Assembly: GCF_000270285.1 (NCBI RefSeq)
Contig: NC_015738.1
Coordinates: forward strand, 1,674,001-1,738,000
Reading direction: 5' to 3'
Origin: Eggerthella sp. YY7918
GTDB lineage: Bacteria; Actinomycetota; Coriobacteriia; Coriobacteriales; Eggerthellaceae
Length of the DNA: 64,000 bases
Both the position numbers and the translations under genes were made by a program. The notes under the pieces are model-generated. The model ran no database searches, was not told where the DNA came from, and worked only from the letters and a program-made list of their open reading frames with translations. Shown in pieces: positions 41,681 to 51,067 of the stretch; the stretch's first letter is position 1, and each line of letters starts with the position of its first letter.

Positions 41681-44038
41681 ATGTTGAATGAGAACATAAA
41701 AATTGATTTGCACATCCACTCGATTGCCAGTAAATATAAAGAAAGTGTCGGAGTGGTTGACCAATCGACCGTTGAGAACCTGCCCGTGCTCTTCAAGAAA
41801 TTGGAGACGGAGAAAATCAATCTTATTTCCTTCACCGACCACAATACGTTCGATTCCAAGCTTTACATAGAAGCCGAGAGCCTTATTCGGCTAGGATCAT
41901 ACCCGTCAGTTAAAGGCATCATTGCCGGAATCGAATTTGATGTTTTGCTTGATACGGAAAAGCCATGTCACATCCTCGCCTATTTTGACTGCAAGACAAA
42001 AGAAGACTACGAGACCATCGAGCTTGTCATGAGCAGGCATGCTCCCAAGAATAAAGACCACAAGTATTCGAAAGATGGCTTTGAATCCATTCTTAAGGAA
42101 ATTAAACTTCCTGTCATTTTGGTTGCTTATCAAAGGAAGAGTCTTGACCCCGAGCAAAAGGGCGGTGCCAATTCCTTCAGCGATGCCTGCTCGGATTTTT
42201 TGGACTATTTGGAAATTGGGTATATTAGCGCAATTGAGATTCAGAGCCCCAATGTAGAAGGCATCGTAAAAAACAACCTGGTCGACATGAGTGAGTTCTG
42301 CAACTCCATCGGCTTGCTTATCGGCATTGACTGTCACGAATGGGCCGTATACCCCAACCATGACTCCAAGAACGTCAAACAGGGCGCTCCGGTCTTCACA
42401 ACCATCAGGGCCCTTCCCTCGTTTAGGGGTTTGCTGCTCGCAATCACTTCCCCCGAAACCAGATTTGGAAGAATCGACAGCGTCTCTTATCCATTCTTGG
42501 AAAAAGTAAGCGTAAATGGCGTTGATACGCAACTTAGCCCTGGGGTGAACGTCATCATTGGTGAAAACGGGTCAGGCAAATCAACACTTCTTAAACTGAT
42601 TTCAGGAAATGATTTAGAGAGCCATGTTAAAGCAGCAAAAAGGAATAACCGAATCGAGATACCCGCCCTGCCAAATAGGAGCAAGACGGTATTCCAAGGC
42701 GAGCTATTTAACGACTACAACAACAATAAAGACCTGTACCCTGACGGACGCTCTCTTTTTTCCGAAATCAACTGCCAAGATTTCAGGTCGCAAATCACAA
42801 CGTTCGCAAATCGGGTAATGGAATGGGTGCGCAGGCGCATAGGAGCAAAGCAAACGCTTGACGAAGCCGCGAGCAGCGCCTTGACCGTGAAGGAGGAATA
42901 CCTACGCAAGACGTTCTTTGTATCCGTATCAACCGAAGGCTTCGCGGCAAGAGACTACTCGCAACTCGAAAATCGCTTTGCGGCATTGAGGTCAATCATC
43001 GCACAACTAAAATCCGAGATCGAAGACAACGAACTCATATACACCCCCGACGAATTGAAGAGCCTGAATGAGGCACTGGCTTCGTTAAACGATGCCTTGT
43101 CTTCTGTCGAGAAAAGACTGACCTCCGAAAGACTATTCAGCTCTGTCGAGAACGTCATCCTCACCTCCATTACGCAGTACAAGGCTAGCACGAATAGGAC
43201 CTCCACGAATCTCGATCGACAAGCCGAAAGTTATAACGCACTGAAGCAAGCGGTCATCTCGAAAGTCATTCAGCAAGCGCAGGCGTTTCTGGACATCAAA
43301 GAAGAGTACCCTTCCTTCCCTTCACTGTCGAAATACTACGACCAGGGTATCGGCTACGTGGATAAACGTGCTGGCGGATATGTGTTCCGGTCTTACGCTC
43401 CATACGTGACCAAAACAGTCGAAGAGGTCGAAGAGGAATTCTACAAGTCCCTGTTCAATGACGGATTCGACAAAACCGCTATCGAAAAGATCGATGCGGA
43501 GGAATCCTTGTGCAACGCTGTCAGGGGAACTAGGCAGGTCGACAAGGTCGACGAAACGGTCAAGAAGAACCTCGAGTCTTTTCTGGATTCTCTTTGCAAA
43601 ACGGAGCAGGAGGTTAAACGTCAGAGCACCTCAGAACGAGTTATCGGCAACACGTTCGGCGAAAAGGCGCTGATATATTACGAAGTCTTGCTCGATCAAA
43701 ACGTGACCCAGGCAGATGTGTTACTTATCGACCAGCCCGAAGACAACATCTCTAACCTAAAGATTTCCAAAGAGCTATCTGCAGCAATCCAGGGGCTGAG
43801 GGACAAGGCGCAAGTTATACTCGTCACCCACAATCCTCTACTCGTCGTCAACCTAGACGCAGACAACGTGATCATCGCATCCGGTTCGCGCGACGACAAA
43901 AGACGCTTTTCGCTTTCGCTTAAGTCCGGATGCCTTGAGGACGAAGGCTGCGAAGCTCTTGAATGGATCGCGGAAAACATGGACGGCGGACGGCAGGCTC
44001 TGGCAAGGAGGTTGAAAGCGTATGGCACGCGAAATTAA
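41681..44038 (+). CDS. PHP-domain SMC-like ATPase (TrlF-like)
   Basis: A 785-residue protein. The N-terminal PHP phosphoesterase domain has a full set of likely metal ligands: H11-x-H13, TDH (52-54), E85 in GIEFD, H97, and D217-x-H219 in GIDCHEW. From about 270 an ABC/SMC-like ATPase follows with GENGSGKST (294-302), a central coiled-coil-like region (about 400-560), Walker B LLIDQPEDN and H-loop VTHNPLL near the C-terminus. NCBI-type naming would be TrlF-like. Such proteins are scattered in defence islands, with unproved function. GGAG precedes the ATG; the next gene overlaps the end by 17 bases. Confidence 0.85.
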   Translation: MLNENIKIDLHIHSIASKYKESVGVVDQSTVENLPVLFKKLETEKINLISFTDHNTFDSKLYIEAESLIRLGSYPSVKGIIAGIEFDVLLDTEKPCHILAYFDCKTKEDYETIELVMSRHAPKNKDHKYSKDGFESILKEIKLPVILVAYQRKSLDPEQKGGANSFSDACSDFLDYLEIGYISAIEIQSPNVEGIVKNNLVDMSEFCNSIGLLIGIDCHEWAVYPNHDSKNVKQGAPVFTTIRALPSFRGLLLAITSPETRFGRIDSVSYPFLEKVSVNGVDTQLSPGVNVIIGENGSGKSTLLKLISGNDLESHVKAAKRNNRIEIPALPNRSKTVFQGELFNDYNNNKDLYPDGRSLFSEINCQDFRSQITTFANRVMEWVRRRIGAKQTLDEAASSALTVKEEYLRKTFFVSVSTEGFAARDYSQLENRFAALRSIIAQLKSEIEDNELIYTPDELKSLNEALASLNDALSSVEKRLTSERLFSSVENVILTSITQYKASTNRTSTNLDRQAESYNALKQAVISKVIQQAQAFLDIKEEYPSFPSLSKYYDQGIGYVDKRAGGYVFRSYAPYVTKTVEEVEEEFYKSLFNDGFDKTAIEKIDAEESLCNAVRGTRQVDKVDETVKKNLESFLDSLCKTEQEVKRQSTSERVIGNTFGEKALIYYEVLLDQNVTQADVLLIDQPEDNISNLKISKELSAAIQGLRDKAQVILVTHNPLLVVNLDADNVIIASGSRDDKRRFSLSLKSGCLEDEGCEALEWIAENMDGGRQALARRLKAYGTRN

Positions 44039-44336
44039 AATCACTATAGAAGGCAACCAGCAGGAAGAAATCGTTCTCAGCAATAGCGAGGGAAAGCAGG
44101 TTGTCATTAAGGACAATTCAACCAACGCAAAGACGCTGTTCGAACTTTTCGATTTCGAACCTGGAAGCAAATACGAAATTGATGTCCAGGATGCTGGCAA
44201 GGTAAAGCAAAAGGTTTTTGACGAATTCGTATCCTTGCTAGAGGGAGTCAGGGATGGCATAAACAAGCTCCTGGAAGAGCAGAAATCAGAAGAGGTTGCC
44301 AAAAGCGATAAAAGCAGTGAGGAAGTCAGCTATTAA
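44022..44336 (+). CDS. small acidic partner of the PHP-ATPase
   Basis: A 104-residue protein starting 17 bases inside the ATPase gene, so translationally coupled. The N-terminal half is beta-like (REIKITIEGNQQEEIVLS, KQVVIKD), the C-terminal half helical and acidic (KQKVFDEFVSLLEGVRDGIN, ending in a Ser/Glu/Lys tail). No known family recognised. Coupling suggests it binds or controls the ATPase/phosphoesterase. Confidence 0.75.
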   Translation: MAREIKITIEGNQQEEIVLSNSEGKQVVIKDNSTNAKTLFELFDFEPGSKYEIDVQDAGKVKQKVFDEFVSLLEGVRDGINKLLEEQKSEEVAKSDKSSEEVSY

Positions 44337-45122
44337 TATCGACCACAGCGAAAAGGCTACAACTTTACGTTTACATCGACTTTAACTTCCTTTCGGTTTC
44401 CAAACAAAGGATGTAAAAGCGAGTCGAGCGCAATGGGCAGCGCTGTTGGACTCTCATGGGGCAAGAAAGAATGGTGGGTCTACAGCAGCTGTAGCAAGCC
44501 TTGGATTCGCAGTCCTGGCTGGCTCCCTTGATTTAACATCAACAAAACCCAGACAAGACAGTGTCCGATTCCATAGTACAAGCCAGCGTCAAAGGCTCGG
44601 TCGCTCTCGACGCGTGCTTGTGCCGGGGCTGCACCAGGGCAATGTGAGTCAACAAGACCGACAGAAGTCTCGCTTGTCCATCTAAGGACGGAAAACCGTT
44701 TCATCATATCGAGACCAGTTCCCCCCGAAGGCGCTGGGAGTTTATGCGGGAACAATAAGAAAGATGTATTGAACTGCGACGATGCCTATTTGAGTTTTGG
44801 AGAGAATGACACACGAATAGCCAGTACCAGCAGATAGAACGTTGCCATAAAGGCGTCTTCGAAAAAAGCATTGGATAAATAGAGGTACGACACATCGGGG
44901 ATAACGGATTTTCGCAGATCACGTAGCAAATCAATCCCTTTTCAGAACCCAGGCGTAAAACTCACGAAATGGTAAATGAAAAGAGCTGAGTTTGGGATGA
45001 GTTTTCCCTCAGAAGAGCTAACCGAATACGGCTGATAACAAGAAGAAACCATGAATAAAATAAGGGTGAAATCGCAAAAACAGAACATTTTTGTTTTATC
45101 GAGTGGGAGTAAGGAATCTTAA
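44337..45122. other. long intergenic region in the island
   Basis: About 790 bp. Frames of 75-90 codons on both strands (44446-44755) show no recognisable family, no good start and may be remnants of a mobile element. Near 45070-45100 an AT-rich inverted repeat (AAAACA...TGTTTT) precedes the next gene. Confidence 0.4.
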
Positions 45123-46355
45123 ATGACTGAATATTTTACGGGTCTGGATCGGAAGAATTAGGCAACTTATTTGATAGTCTTTAATGGAGATATAGTCTTC
45201 TCGGAAAAGGCGCTGAGAGCCTTTAACGAATCCCTTTATCTCTTCATCGAGCCTGTCATTGACTTAATGGATATTTTTCATTTGAATCCAAATAATTATG
45301 CAGAGATGGTTGCTGAGTTGGGAGATTATTTTCCAGATTATATCATCCGCGAAAACGCTAAAAAATGCATTGATACTCTCTTAGATCTCGCTTCGTGGAC
45401 ACAAGATAATTTTCTACACAAAATGGATGTTCTGCACGAATACGCCCTCTACAAAATCCTTCTTTATGAATGCGCTTATTTTGAAGAAATGGGAGAAGAA
45501 GGATCTGAAATGCTCAAAATGCGATTCTCTCATTCGGGAATAGAAGAGGTTCCGGAATCTGAGCGCGAGTTTTTTGAAGACATGGCTGAATTTGGATTCG
45601 ATTCAATAACCGATTGCATCTATAGGGATGTTGATTTTCTATCTGTCGATTATATAAGTTCATGGGAGCTGACTAATAGTCCGCTGAGGCATATGTTTGG
45701 AGCGGATATCGATCATCTATATCCGCTCTTTCCTCAAGATGTGAGAAAGCAAATTGACGAAATCCGCAACAATAATGATGTGTTCAAAATTCTAAGCGCT
45801 GTTCAAACGGTTTTGGAGAGCCTTGAAGGCAAACCAGCCTTGTTGGAGGAAAAATCAGAGGAGGAGATCAACGCTCAAATTGCAATGGGATTGAACTTTG
45901 CTTTAGCGCCCAAAGGGCTAGGAGTTTCGCAAGAGACACCCTTCGGATACTCTCCCTTGGGCACAGGTGAGGTTGATTTCTACATTTTCGAGAGCGATTT
46001 CCACCCTTTTCCCAAAGCTATTGGCGAAAGTAAAATGTGGGGTAGATTCCATACTCAAGTCGATCAGCTGATGGGATATATGCATGAAGATATCGACCTT
46101 GGTTTTACCATAACGATAAACAAGAGCCATAAGCTCAGCATGATATCGGAGAAGCAAAAAGCAATTTTAGATACCTATTCGATAGATTCCCAGGACTTTA
46201 GGATGCTAGATATCAGAAAATCAATATTTGGAGGATGGATTTGTTATCAGCAGCATCCAGAAAACGACCAGCCTTTCATAACCAATCATTTTGTTCTCAA
46301 TTTGTATCGACCTTCAAGGAAAAAGGCGGCTGTTTCACGACGGAAGAAACAATAG
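45123..46355 (+). pseudogene. PD-(D/E)XK-like protein with in-frame amber codon
   Basis: The best start is the ATG at 45123, with AAGGA at proper distance, but codon 13 is TAG (45159-45161); the same frame then stays open to 46355. The open part from a TTG at 45171 gives 394 residues. Near its residues 265-300 it carries a nuclease-like motif: GEVDF (D269), then GESK (E286, K288) and QVDQL, a PD-(D/E)XK arrangement. The long N-terminal part is helical and acidic, family unknown. Either a nonsense mutant with possible reinitiation, or a recoded gene. AT-rich unlike the chromosome core. Confidence 0.6.
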
Positions 46356-46485
46356 CAATTTTTTCATTTGACTTTACGCCTAGGTAAATCTCGTGCGAGC
46401 GGCGATCATGCGGGCCATCGTGATGCAGACTCGACCTCTTCTCTTCTTTAGTTCTTGTAATGCCCTACTACGTATCACAATCGTC

Positions 46486-46760
46486 AAAACACGGTAATCT
46501 CGCCGGGATAGGCCTTCGCACGGTCAAGTAAGGGGCCTTTTGCTCCATGGTGAAGGCGATGTCGCTGCTTCTGATGGCAAGCAGCTCCATTACCACCTGC
46601 ACGCCGAGGAGCCGCAGTGCCTCGCCGCTCAGCCGAATGACGCCGCCTTCGGTAACGCCCACCTAGCAGTACGAACGCCTCTTGAACGCCACAAACTCCC
46701 CTTCAACAACCAGATACAGGATCCCCATAATCGAGTTTCCCCAAATCAGCGGCGCAAGCC
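46486..46760 (-). pseudogene. diverged partial duplicate of the gene at 51604-52071
   Basis: The minus-strand reading VVEGEFVAFKRRSYC, a stop, then GGVIRLSGEALRLL, MELLAIRSSDIAF and PYLTVRRP parallels the C-terminal 90 residues of the protein at 51604 (AEGEFVPYKGRAYC, GGVIRLTSDMLRFL, MELLVIRSSDIAF). A conserved Trp is now TAG. The copy is in the same orientation, 5.1 kb away, and next to an integrase remnant. Confidence 0.75.
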
Positions 46761-46833
46761 TGAAGAGTGATGCATTGAACAGACCGGCGAGACATATGTA
46801 ATCACGAACATCTCCGGCAGTCGCGCCCCGCCT

Positions 46834-47050
46834 ATGAATCTCGGACGTTGGTGGATAGAAGACCGGAGTAAATTCGACAACTGGTGTCTCCACGAGCTCA
46901 GACATAGCTATCTTGCGCTTCATGCGCTCAATGGCGCGCACCCAAAAGCAATGCAAGAGCTTGCAGATCACTATAGTTCTAATATCATCATGGGCATTTA
47001 CGCTCAAGTCAACATGGATGTAAAGCGCGAAGCCGTAGCCGGTGTATCAA
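46834..47050 (+). pseudogene. tyrosine recombinase (phage integrase), C-terminal remnant
   Basis: Reading DNWCLHELRHSYLAL, ADHYSSNIIMGIYAQVNMD and KREAVAGVS shows the catalytic box II of tyrosine recombinases: HELRHSY, a changed G(D)HYSS and the nucleophile Tyr in IYAQV. The rest of the integrase is missing. It marks the left side of the cassette 47.1-51.6 kb. Confidence 0.75.
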
Positions 47051-47128
47051 AACCTGCCTGCAACTTTCATCGAAAGCAACATAATCCTCAACGACAAAGT
47101 GCTGCAACTCCAGATTTGCTTCTGCTTC

Positions 47129-47848
47129 TTAAAAGACAAGACGCGCTTTTTCATCCTTCTTTTCCAGCTCGCGATTCGCATAATTCATATGCCATTTTAG
47201 TTTTTGCAACACTTTAGGAGGGATATTGGTCCCTACTTCATGCTTCATTCGTTCAAATCCGGCCGCAAGTATTTTTCCACAATACCTCCAGTTTGATAGG
47301 TAGTTGAGGTAAAACACTCCATCGAAATCCCGATTTACAAAAGGAGACAACTCTTCATGTTTCATAAGAGAACGAGCTGCGCTTTCGTTAAACACCACTC
47401 GAGGGAAAACCGCGAGATTGTTTTCTAGATTGTAAGCTTCTACGAGCGCTTCGCCCCACACCATAACTTCATCTATGTAAGCATGACCGATAGTTATTCC
47501 TCCCCTCAACAGCCAACCGACACCATCTCCAACACATGAAGACTGTATGTTTGAAACGATTCGAAGAAACAAAGTGATCGCCCAAGGCGACTCCTTGTAA
47601 TTATCCGATAGAGGGAGAGCCACAACAAGGTTATCGGAAAAAACGCGGAAAGCAATACCTGCTTCTTGCTTGAATATTTCCTTTGCCGTTGAGGTATTGA
47701 AGGTATAAAGATTGTGAAGGATATTAAGCGTTTCGTTGGCATGGGCTTGATCTTTTATTCTTTCGGTTGTACCCAAGATGTCTAAATATGCCACAAGATA
47801 CAAACTTGATTCTCTATTGTAGGGATCGATCGCCCAACCGATATTCAT
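47129..47848 (-). CDS. class III nucleotide cyclase-fold protein
   Basis: A 239-residue protein that follows the class III cyclase plan: the first metal Asp in AYLDILG (D23), the second in FRVFSDNLVV (D72), RGGITIG (115-121) where cyclases have RxGIxxG, and WGEALVEAYNLE (131-142) in place of GxxVNxAxRLE. The C-terminal 80 residues are charged and helical. Catalysis is not certain: the purine-specifying and transition-state residues are not obvious. The ATG at 47848 (AAAGGTGG upstream) is preferred over 47941. It lies downstream of the RloC-like ATPase on the same strand; a cyclic-nucleotide signalling defence role is a hypothesis. Confidence 0.65.
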   Translation of the reverse strand: MNIGWAIDPYNRESSLYLVAYLDILGTTERIKDQAHANETLNILHNLYTFNTSTAKEIFKQEAGIAFRVFSDNLVVALPLSDNYKESPWAITLFLRIVSNIQSSCVGDGVGWLLRGGITIGHAYIDEVMVWGEALVEAYNLENNLAVFPRVVFNESAARSLMKHEELSPFVNRDFDGVFYLNYLSNWRYCGKILAAGFERMKHEVGTNIPPKVLQKLKWHMNYANRELEKKDEKARLVF

Positions 47849-48022
47849 ATGAAACCACCTTTCATGCTCGGCATCATGGTTCCATAATATAAGAGCTGTC
47901 GAAAGACTATTGTGTCGACTCAGCACTATTGAACACGTCATTTATGTGAAACCAGTATCCAAGAAAGCAAAGAAGATGCTTGTGTAACCAGCGCGAATAC
48001 CGTAGATACTTGGTAAATAGGT

Positions 48023-50284
48023 TTAAATTTGCAGCATTGCCTGCTCGTTAAAAACTATGTCTATTGCTTTTAACTGCCCTGGATAGCGTCGATAGATATG
48101 ATTCAAGATGGCGCCGCAAGCGCGTCTGATGCTGTCCTCATCAATAGACTGGTCCCTATCGTCGAGCAACGCCCCGTGAGATTGGTCGTTACACAAAAGA
48201 TAAAGGTAATCGAACTCAATAAGGTCCGAGCATTCATCACTATTGAGGTAATCAAGTAGATTGCTTGCTGCGGGATTATCAAAGCGCCAAAGTCCCTCTA
48301 TGACCTGACGAATCGAATTTCCTATCGTATGCGCAATGACGCCACCGTTAAATACAGCATCGATGTCTTTTAAGTGGGCGGCATAAGGCGCTATTCCGCT
48401 GTTTTTCGCTTGCTCGAGTACCCCATTGTGCAAGATATAATGTGCCTCTACAATTTTATTCCGACAGAGCATATTAAAGAATGCGCTGTTATGAGTCATA
48501 ACAAGTATGTGCAGATTTTTATTATTAATCCCGAACAACATCCCGAGCGTCTTAATTGTCTGAACAACACTGTAGACGAAATGATAGTCAAGACTGGAAA
48601 TAGGGTCATCAATGACAAAAAAGAGTTTTTGAGCGTCCTCTTCTTCTGTAATACACTCATATGTTGAGGCTACATAATGGCAGAATGCGACGATCGATTT
48701 TTCACCATCGCTTAAAATCTGTTCAGCATCCGAATTAAGAGCACTATGACCAAAGAGGATCGTGAATCGCTCCTTATCAAAGGTATACTTATCTCCAAAC
48801 ATACGATGCAACAGCATTTCGAATACTTCGGCCACCGCATCGCGTTTTGGCCGACGGCTGAGCGACTCATCATTTCGTATCTTATTACGCAGATCTTCAA
48901 ACTCTTTCAAAATACGGCCACGCTCCTCAATGGCTTCATCTTTTTCAGCTCTGACCTTCTTGGCCATTTCGGTGCAAAGCGTTTTACGTAGACTTGTTTT
49001 TGCAGTTTTTATTTTTTGGATAGAAGAGTTCATACTCTGGACCAACTCGTTAATTTCCTCAACTGTATGCAATACAGATTTAAGAAGCTTTGCGAGTCCG
49101 GCTACTGCGTCAGCGTTATACTCGATGGAAATGTTCTGGCACTTCATTTCTATCAAAGTTGTCACTGATTTAATCGCAGCATCAAGCTGCTCAATAGCAG
49201 GAATATCGGGAAGGGCTGTCTCTTTGAAATCCGCAAAGGCCGGCTTACGCCTGTCATACTCCTTTACGAGAGCAAGGCGAGATCCGATGAGTTGCAAATA
49301 ACTTTCTCGTAGAGCAGCGAGCTGCGAATCCTGTGCCTTGAGATCACTGATAACTTTTGCCTCTTGCCCATCTAGGTATTCGGTGTACAGGTGAATTAAT
49401 TTTCGTGCTTCGTCATTGTATTTCTGCCCACAGAAGGGGCAGAGGTCACCGTCGCCACTCAACCTTAAGCCCTCTTCCGCAAAATCTTGCTTAGATTTAA
49501 TAGCAATAAGAAAGTCTTCCGAAAAAGCAGCACGTGTATGGGCTTTAGCAAGCGTTGCAGCAAGGCCATCTAAATCTATGTGTTTCACTTCGATTTTCAA
49601 ATTACCCAGTTGAGCCAGATCGTCAGGCAAACCTTTTAAAACTTCATACTCTTTGAGTTTTTCATCGTATGCGTTGTTGCTTAATGCTAGCTCGCATATT
49701 TTCCCATAAGTCATTTCCCTGAATTCGGCTGTTTGCTTGCTTACCCCCAGTGCAAGAAGCGTCTTTTGTGCCTGATCTATTGCCGTTTGGATCTCGCCTT
49801 GCTTAGCTACGCCCCACTCCCTAAGCTCCTCGAGACGTTTTTTCTGATCTGTTACATCTATATTTTCCTTACCAACTATGTACCCTTCGATTTTTCCCGA
49901 GGGCGAGTATTTCAACGACGCAAGATTGTCCCTTACATAATCACTGTTAAAGACATGGAAGAGCAAATCGGTATCGTTAACAATGTCAGGAACATTTCCC
50001 GATCGTTTATTAATACGCAGACTACCTTTGACTCCACCACTGCCCTCCACTGTAAACTCAAAAGAACCAGAAGAATAACCTCTCGTTATATTGCTATCGG
50101 TAAGCTGATTTGCACCGACTTCAGCTGCTCTGAATAATCGACTGAGGCAGGTTTTACCTTGCCCATTGCCGGAGTAAACTGCGACCTTCGCTATAGGTTT
50201 CTGCCGATTGCTCCGCATCGTCCCATTAGCTTGATTGCCAAAAGGCCCAAATCCCTTAACCTTAAACGCCCATTCGAAGCTCAT
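48023..50284 (-). CDS. RloC/PrrC-like AAA ATPase with zinc hook, putative anticodon nuclease
   Basis: A 753-residue AAA_13-type protein. Walker A is GNGQGKT (39-45), a long coiled-coil region carries a CPFC zinc-hook motif (C282, C285), followed by a signature LSDGEK, Walker B FFVIDDPISSLD and H-loop VMTHN. The C-terminal domain shows R659-x3-E663 and a distal H703 in NDQSH, resembling the Arg-Glu-His triad of PrrC/RloC tRNA anticodon nucleases. No restriction-modification genes are nearby, as is normal for RloC. Its gene is followed by the cyclase-fold gene on the same strand. Confidence 0.8.
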   Translation of the reverse strand: MSFEWAFKVKGFGPFGNQANGTMRSNRQKPIAKVAVYSGNGQGKTCLSRLFRAAEVGANQLTDSNITRGYSSGSFEFTVEGSGGVKGSLRINKRSGNVPDIVNDTDLLFHVFNSDYVRDNLASLKYSPSGKIEGYIVGKENIDVTDQKKRLEELREWGVAKQGEIQTAIDQAQKTLLALGVSKQTAEFREMTYGKICELALSNNAYDEKLKEYEVLKGLPDDLAQLGNLKIEVKHIDLDGLAATLAKAHTRAAFSEDFLIAIKSKQDFAEEGLRLSGDGDLCPFCGQKYNDEARKLIHLYTEYLDGQEAKVISDLKAQDSQLAALRESYLQLIGSRLALVKEYDRRKPAFADFKETALPDIPAIEQLDAAIKSVTTLIEMKCQNISIEYNADAVAGLAKLLKSVLHTVEEINELVQSMNSSIQKIKTAKTSLRKTLCTEMAKKVRAEKDEAIEERGRILKEFEDLRNKIRNDESLSRRPKRDAVAEVFEMLLHRMFGDKYTFDKERFTILFGHSALNSDAEQILSDGEKSIVAFCHYVASTYECITEEEDAQKLFFVIDDPISSLDYHFVYSVVQTIKTLGMLFGINNKNLHILVMTHNSAFFNMLCRNKIVEAHYILHNGVLEQAKNSGIAPYAAHLKDIDAVFNGGVIAHTIGNSIRQVIEGLWRFDNPAASNLLDYLNSDECSDLIEFDYLYLLCNDQSHGALLDDRDQSIDEDSIRRACGAILNHIYRRYPGQLKAIDIVFNEQAMLQI

Positions 50285-50656
50285 TTCTTGCCCCTACACG
50301 CTCGCATAGTGATATTAGTTTTCGACGAAATACTTACATCTATCGCTAGGATCTGTTGTCGATTATTCTGTCGTATATATACCCATCATACGGCAATAAA
50401 AGCCTTTTTGTCAGCAAAAGCTTTGGTGAAGTTCCAACCAAGAATGGATAAGATCATCGATAGAATTTGGGCATCTGCACCAAGATAAATTGTTGCGATG
50501 CATTTTTACCGGGATACAAAAGCAATAGTTCCTTGATGGCGCATTGATCAATCCTTCGGCAACGCATCACCCAGATCAAAAGAGAGGCGTTGCGTTTTGC
50601 TTTCATGCAAGATCCGCTCGAAAGCAATTGACCATAAATATCGACTTTGGGTAGAT
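50285..50656. other. intergenic region between RloC-like and HepT-like genes
   Basis: About 370 bp. A 77-codon minus-strand frame overlaps the end of the HepT-like gene but shows no family features. I see no RNA gene or clear promoter. Confidence 0.4.
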
Positions 50657-50932
50657 TTATCCCCTTGCCATCAGGCCCGTTATCCACGTCTTTAGTCTCG
50701 GATAGTCTTCGACAGCAGTCTTGTAAACCGTCTCGAAGGAAAGCGTGAAATATCCATGAGCATATACATCGCGTGTACGAGCGGCGTACTTGAGTTCGCT
50801 TCCCGGATGCTCCTCAAAAAAATCGTCACTCAATCGCTTGGTATGCTCGCCGATGTTGATAGACGTCATTGCGACGGCGCGTTCTTTGGTTTCATCAGAC
50901 AGAAACTCATGGAGATCGACCCTCTCAAGCAT
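50657..50932 (-). CDS. HepT-like (DUF86) ribonuclease domain protein
   Basis: A 91-residue protein: INIGEHTKRLSDDFFEEHP and RTRDVYAHGYFTLSFETVYK, containing the R-x4-6-H-x-Y type RNase motif of HepT toxins. The N-terminus is shorter than usual by about 20 residues; homology seems to extend upstream of the ATG (EIEYLEA) to a TGA, so the 5' end may be lost. The usual MntA nucleotidyltransferase antitoxin is absent, so it may be a silent remnant. Confidence 0.65.
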   Translation of the reverse strand: MLERVDLHEFLSDETKERAVAMTSINIGEHTKRLSDDFFEEHPGSELKYAARTRDVYAHGYFTLSFETVYKTAVEDYPRLKTWITGLMARG

Positions 50933-51067
50933 CGCTTCAAGATACTCTATTTCGGAAACGCGGTTCTTAGAAGTGGCTCACGTTTTCTTGAGTCACTTCT
51001 TTTAAACGCATGTTTTATAGAATTACAGTACAATAAATCGTCTCTGTCGTATCCAAAGGAGGCCTTT

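Noticed and set aside
44446-44755. Small ORFs on both strands in the 790-bp gap
   Set aside because: No start with ribosome-binding site, no family resemblance, and both strands are open, which suggests chance or mobile-element debris.
47240-47260. tRNA T-arm-like GTTCAAATC
   Set aside because: It lies inside the cyclase-fold gene, and no cloverleaf can be formed around it.
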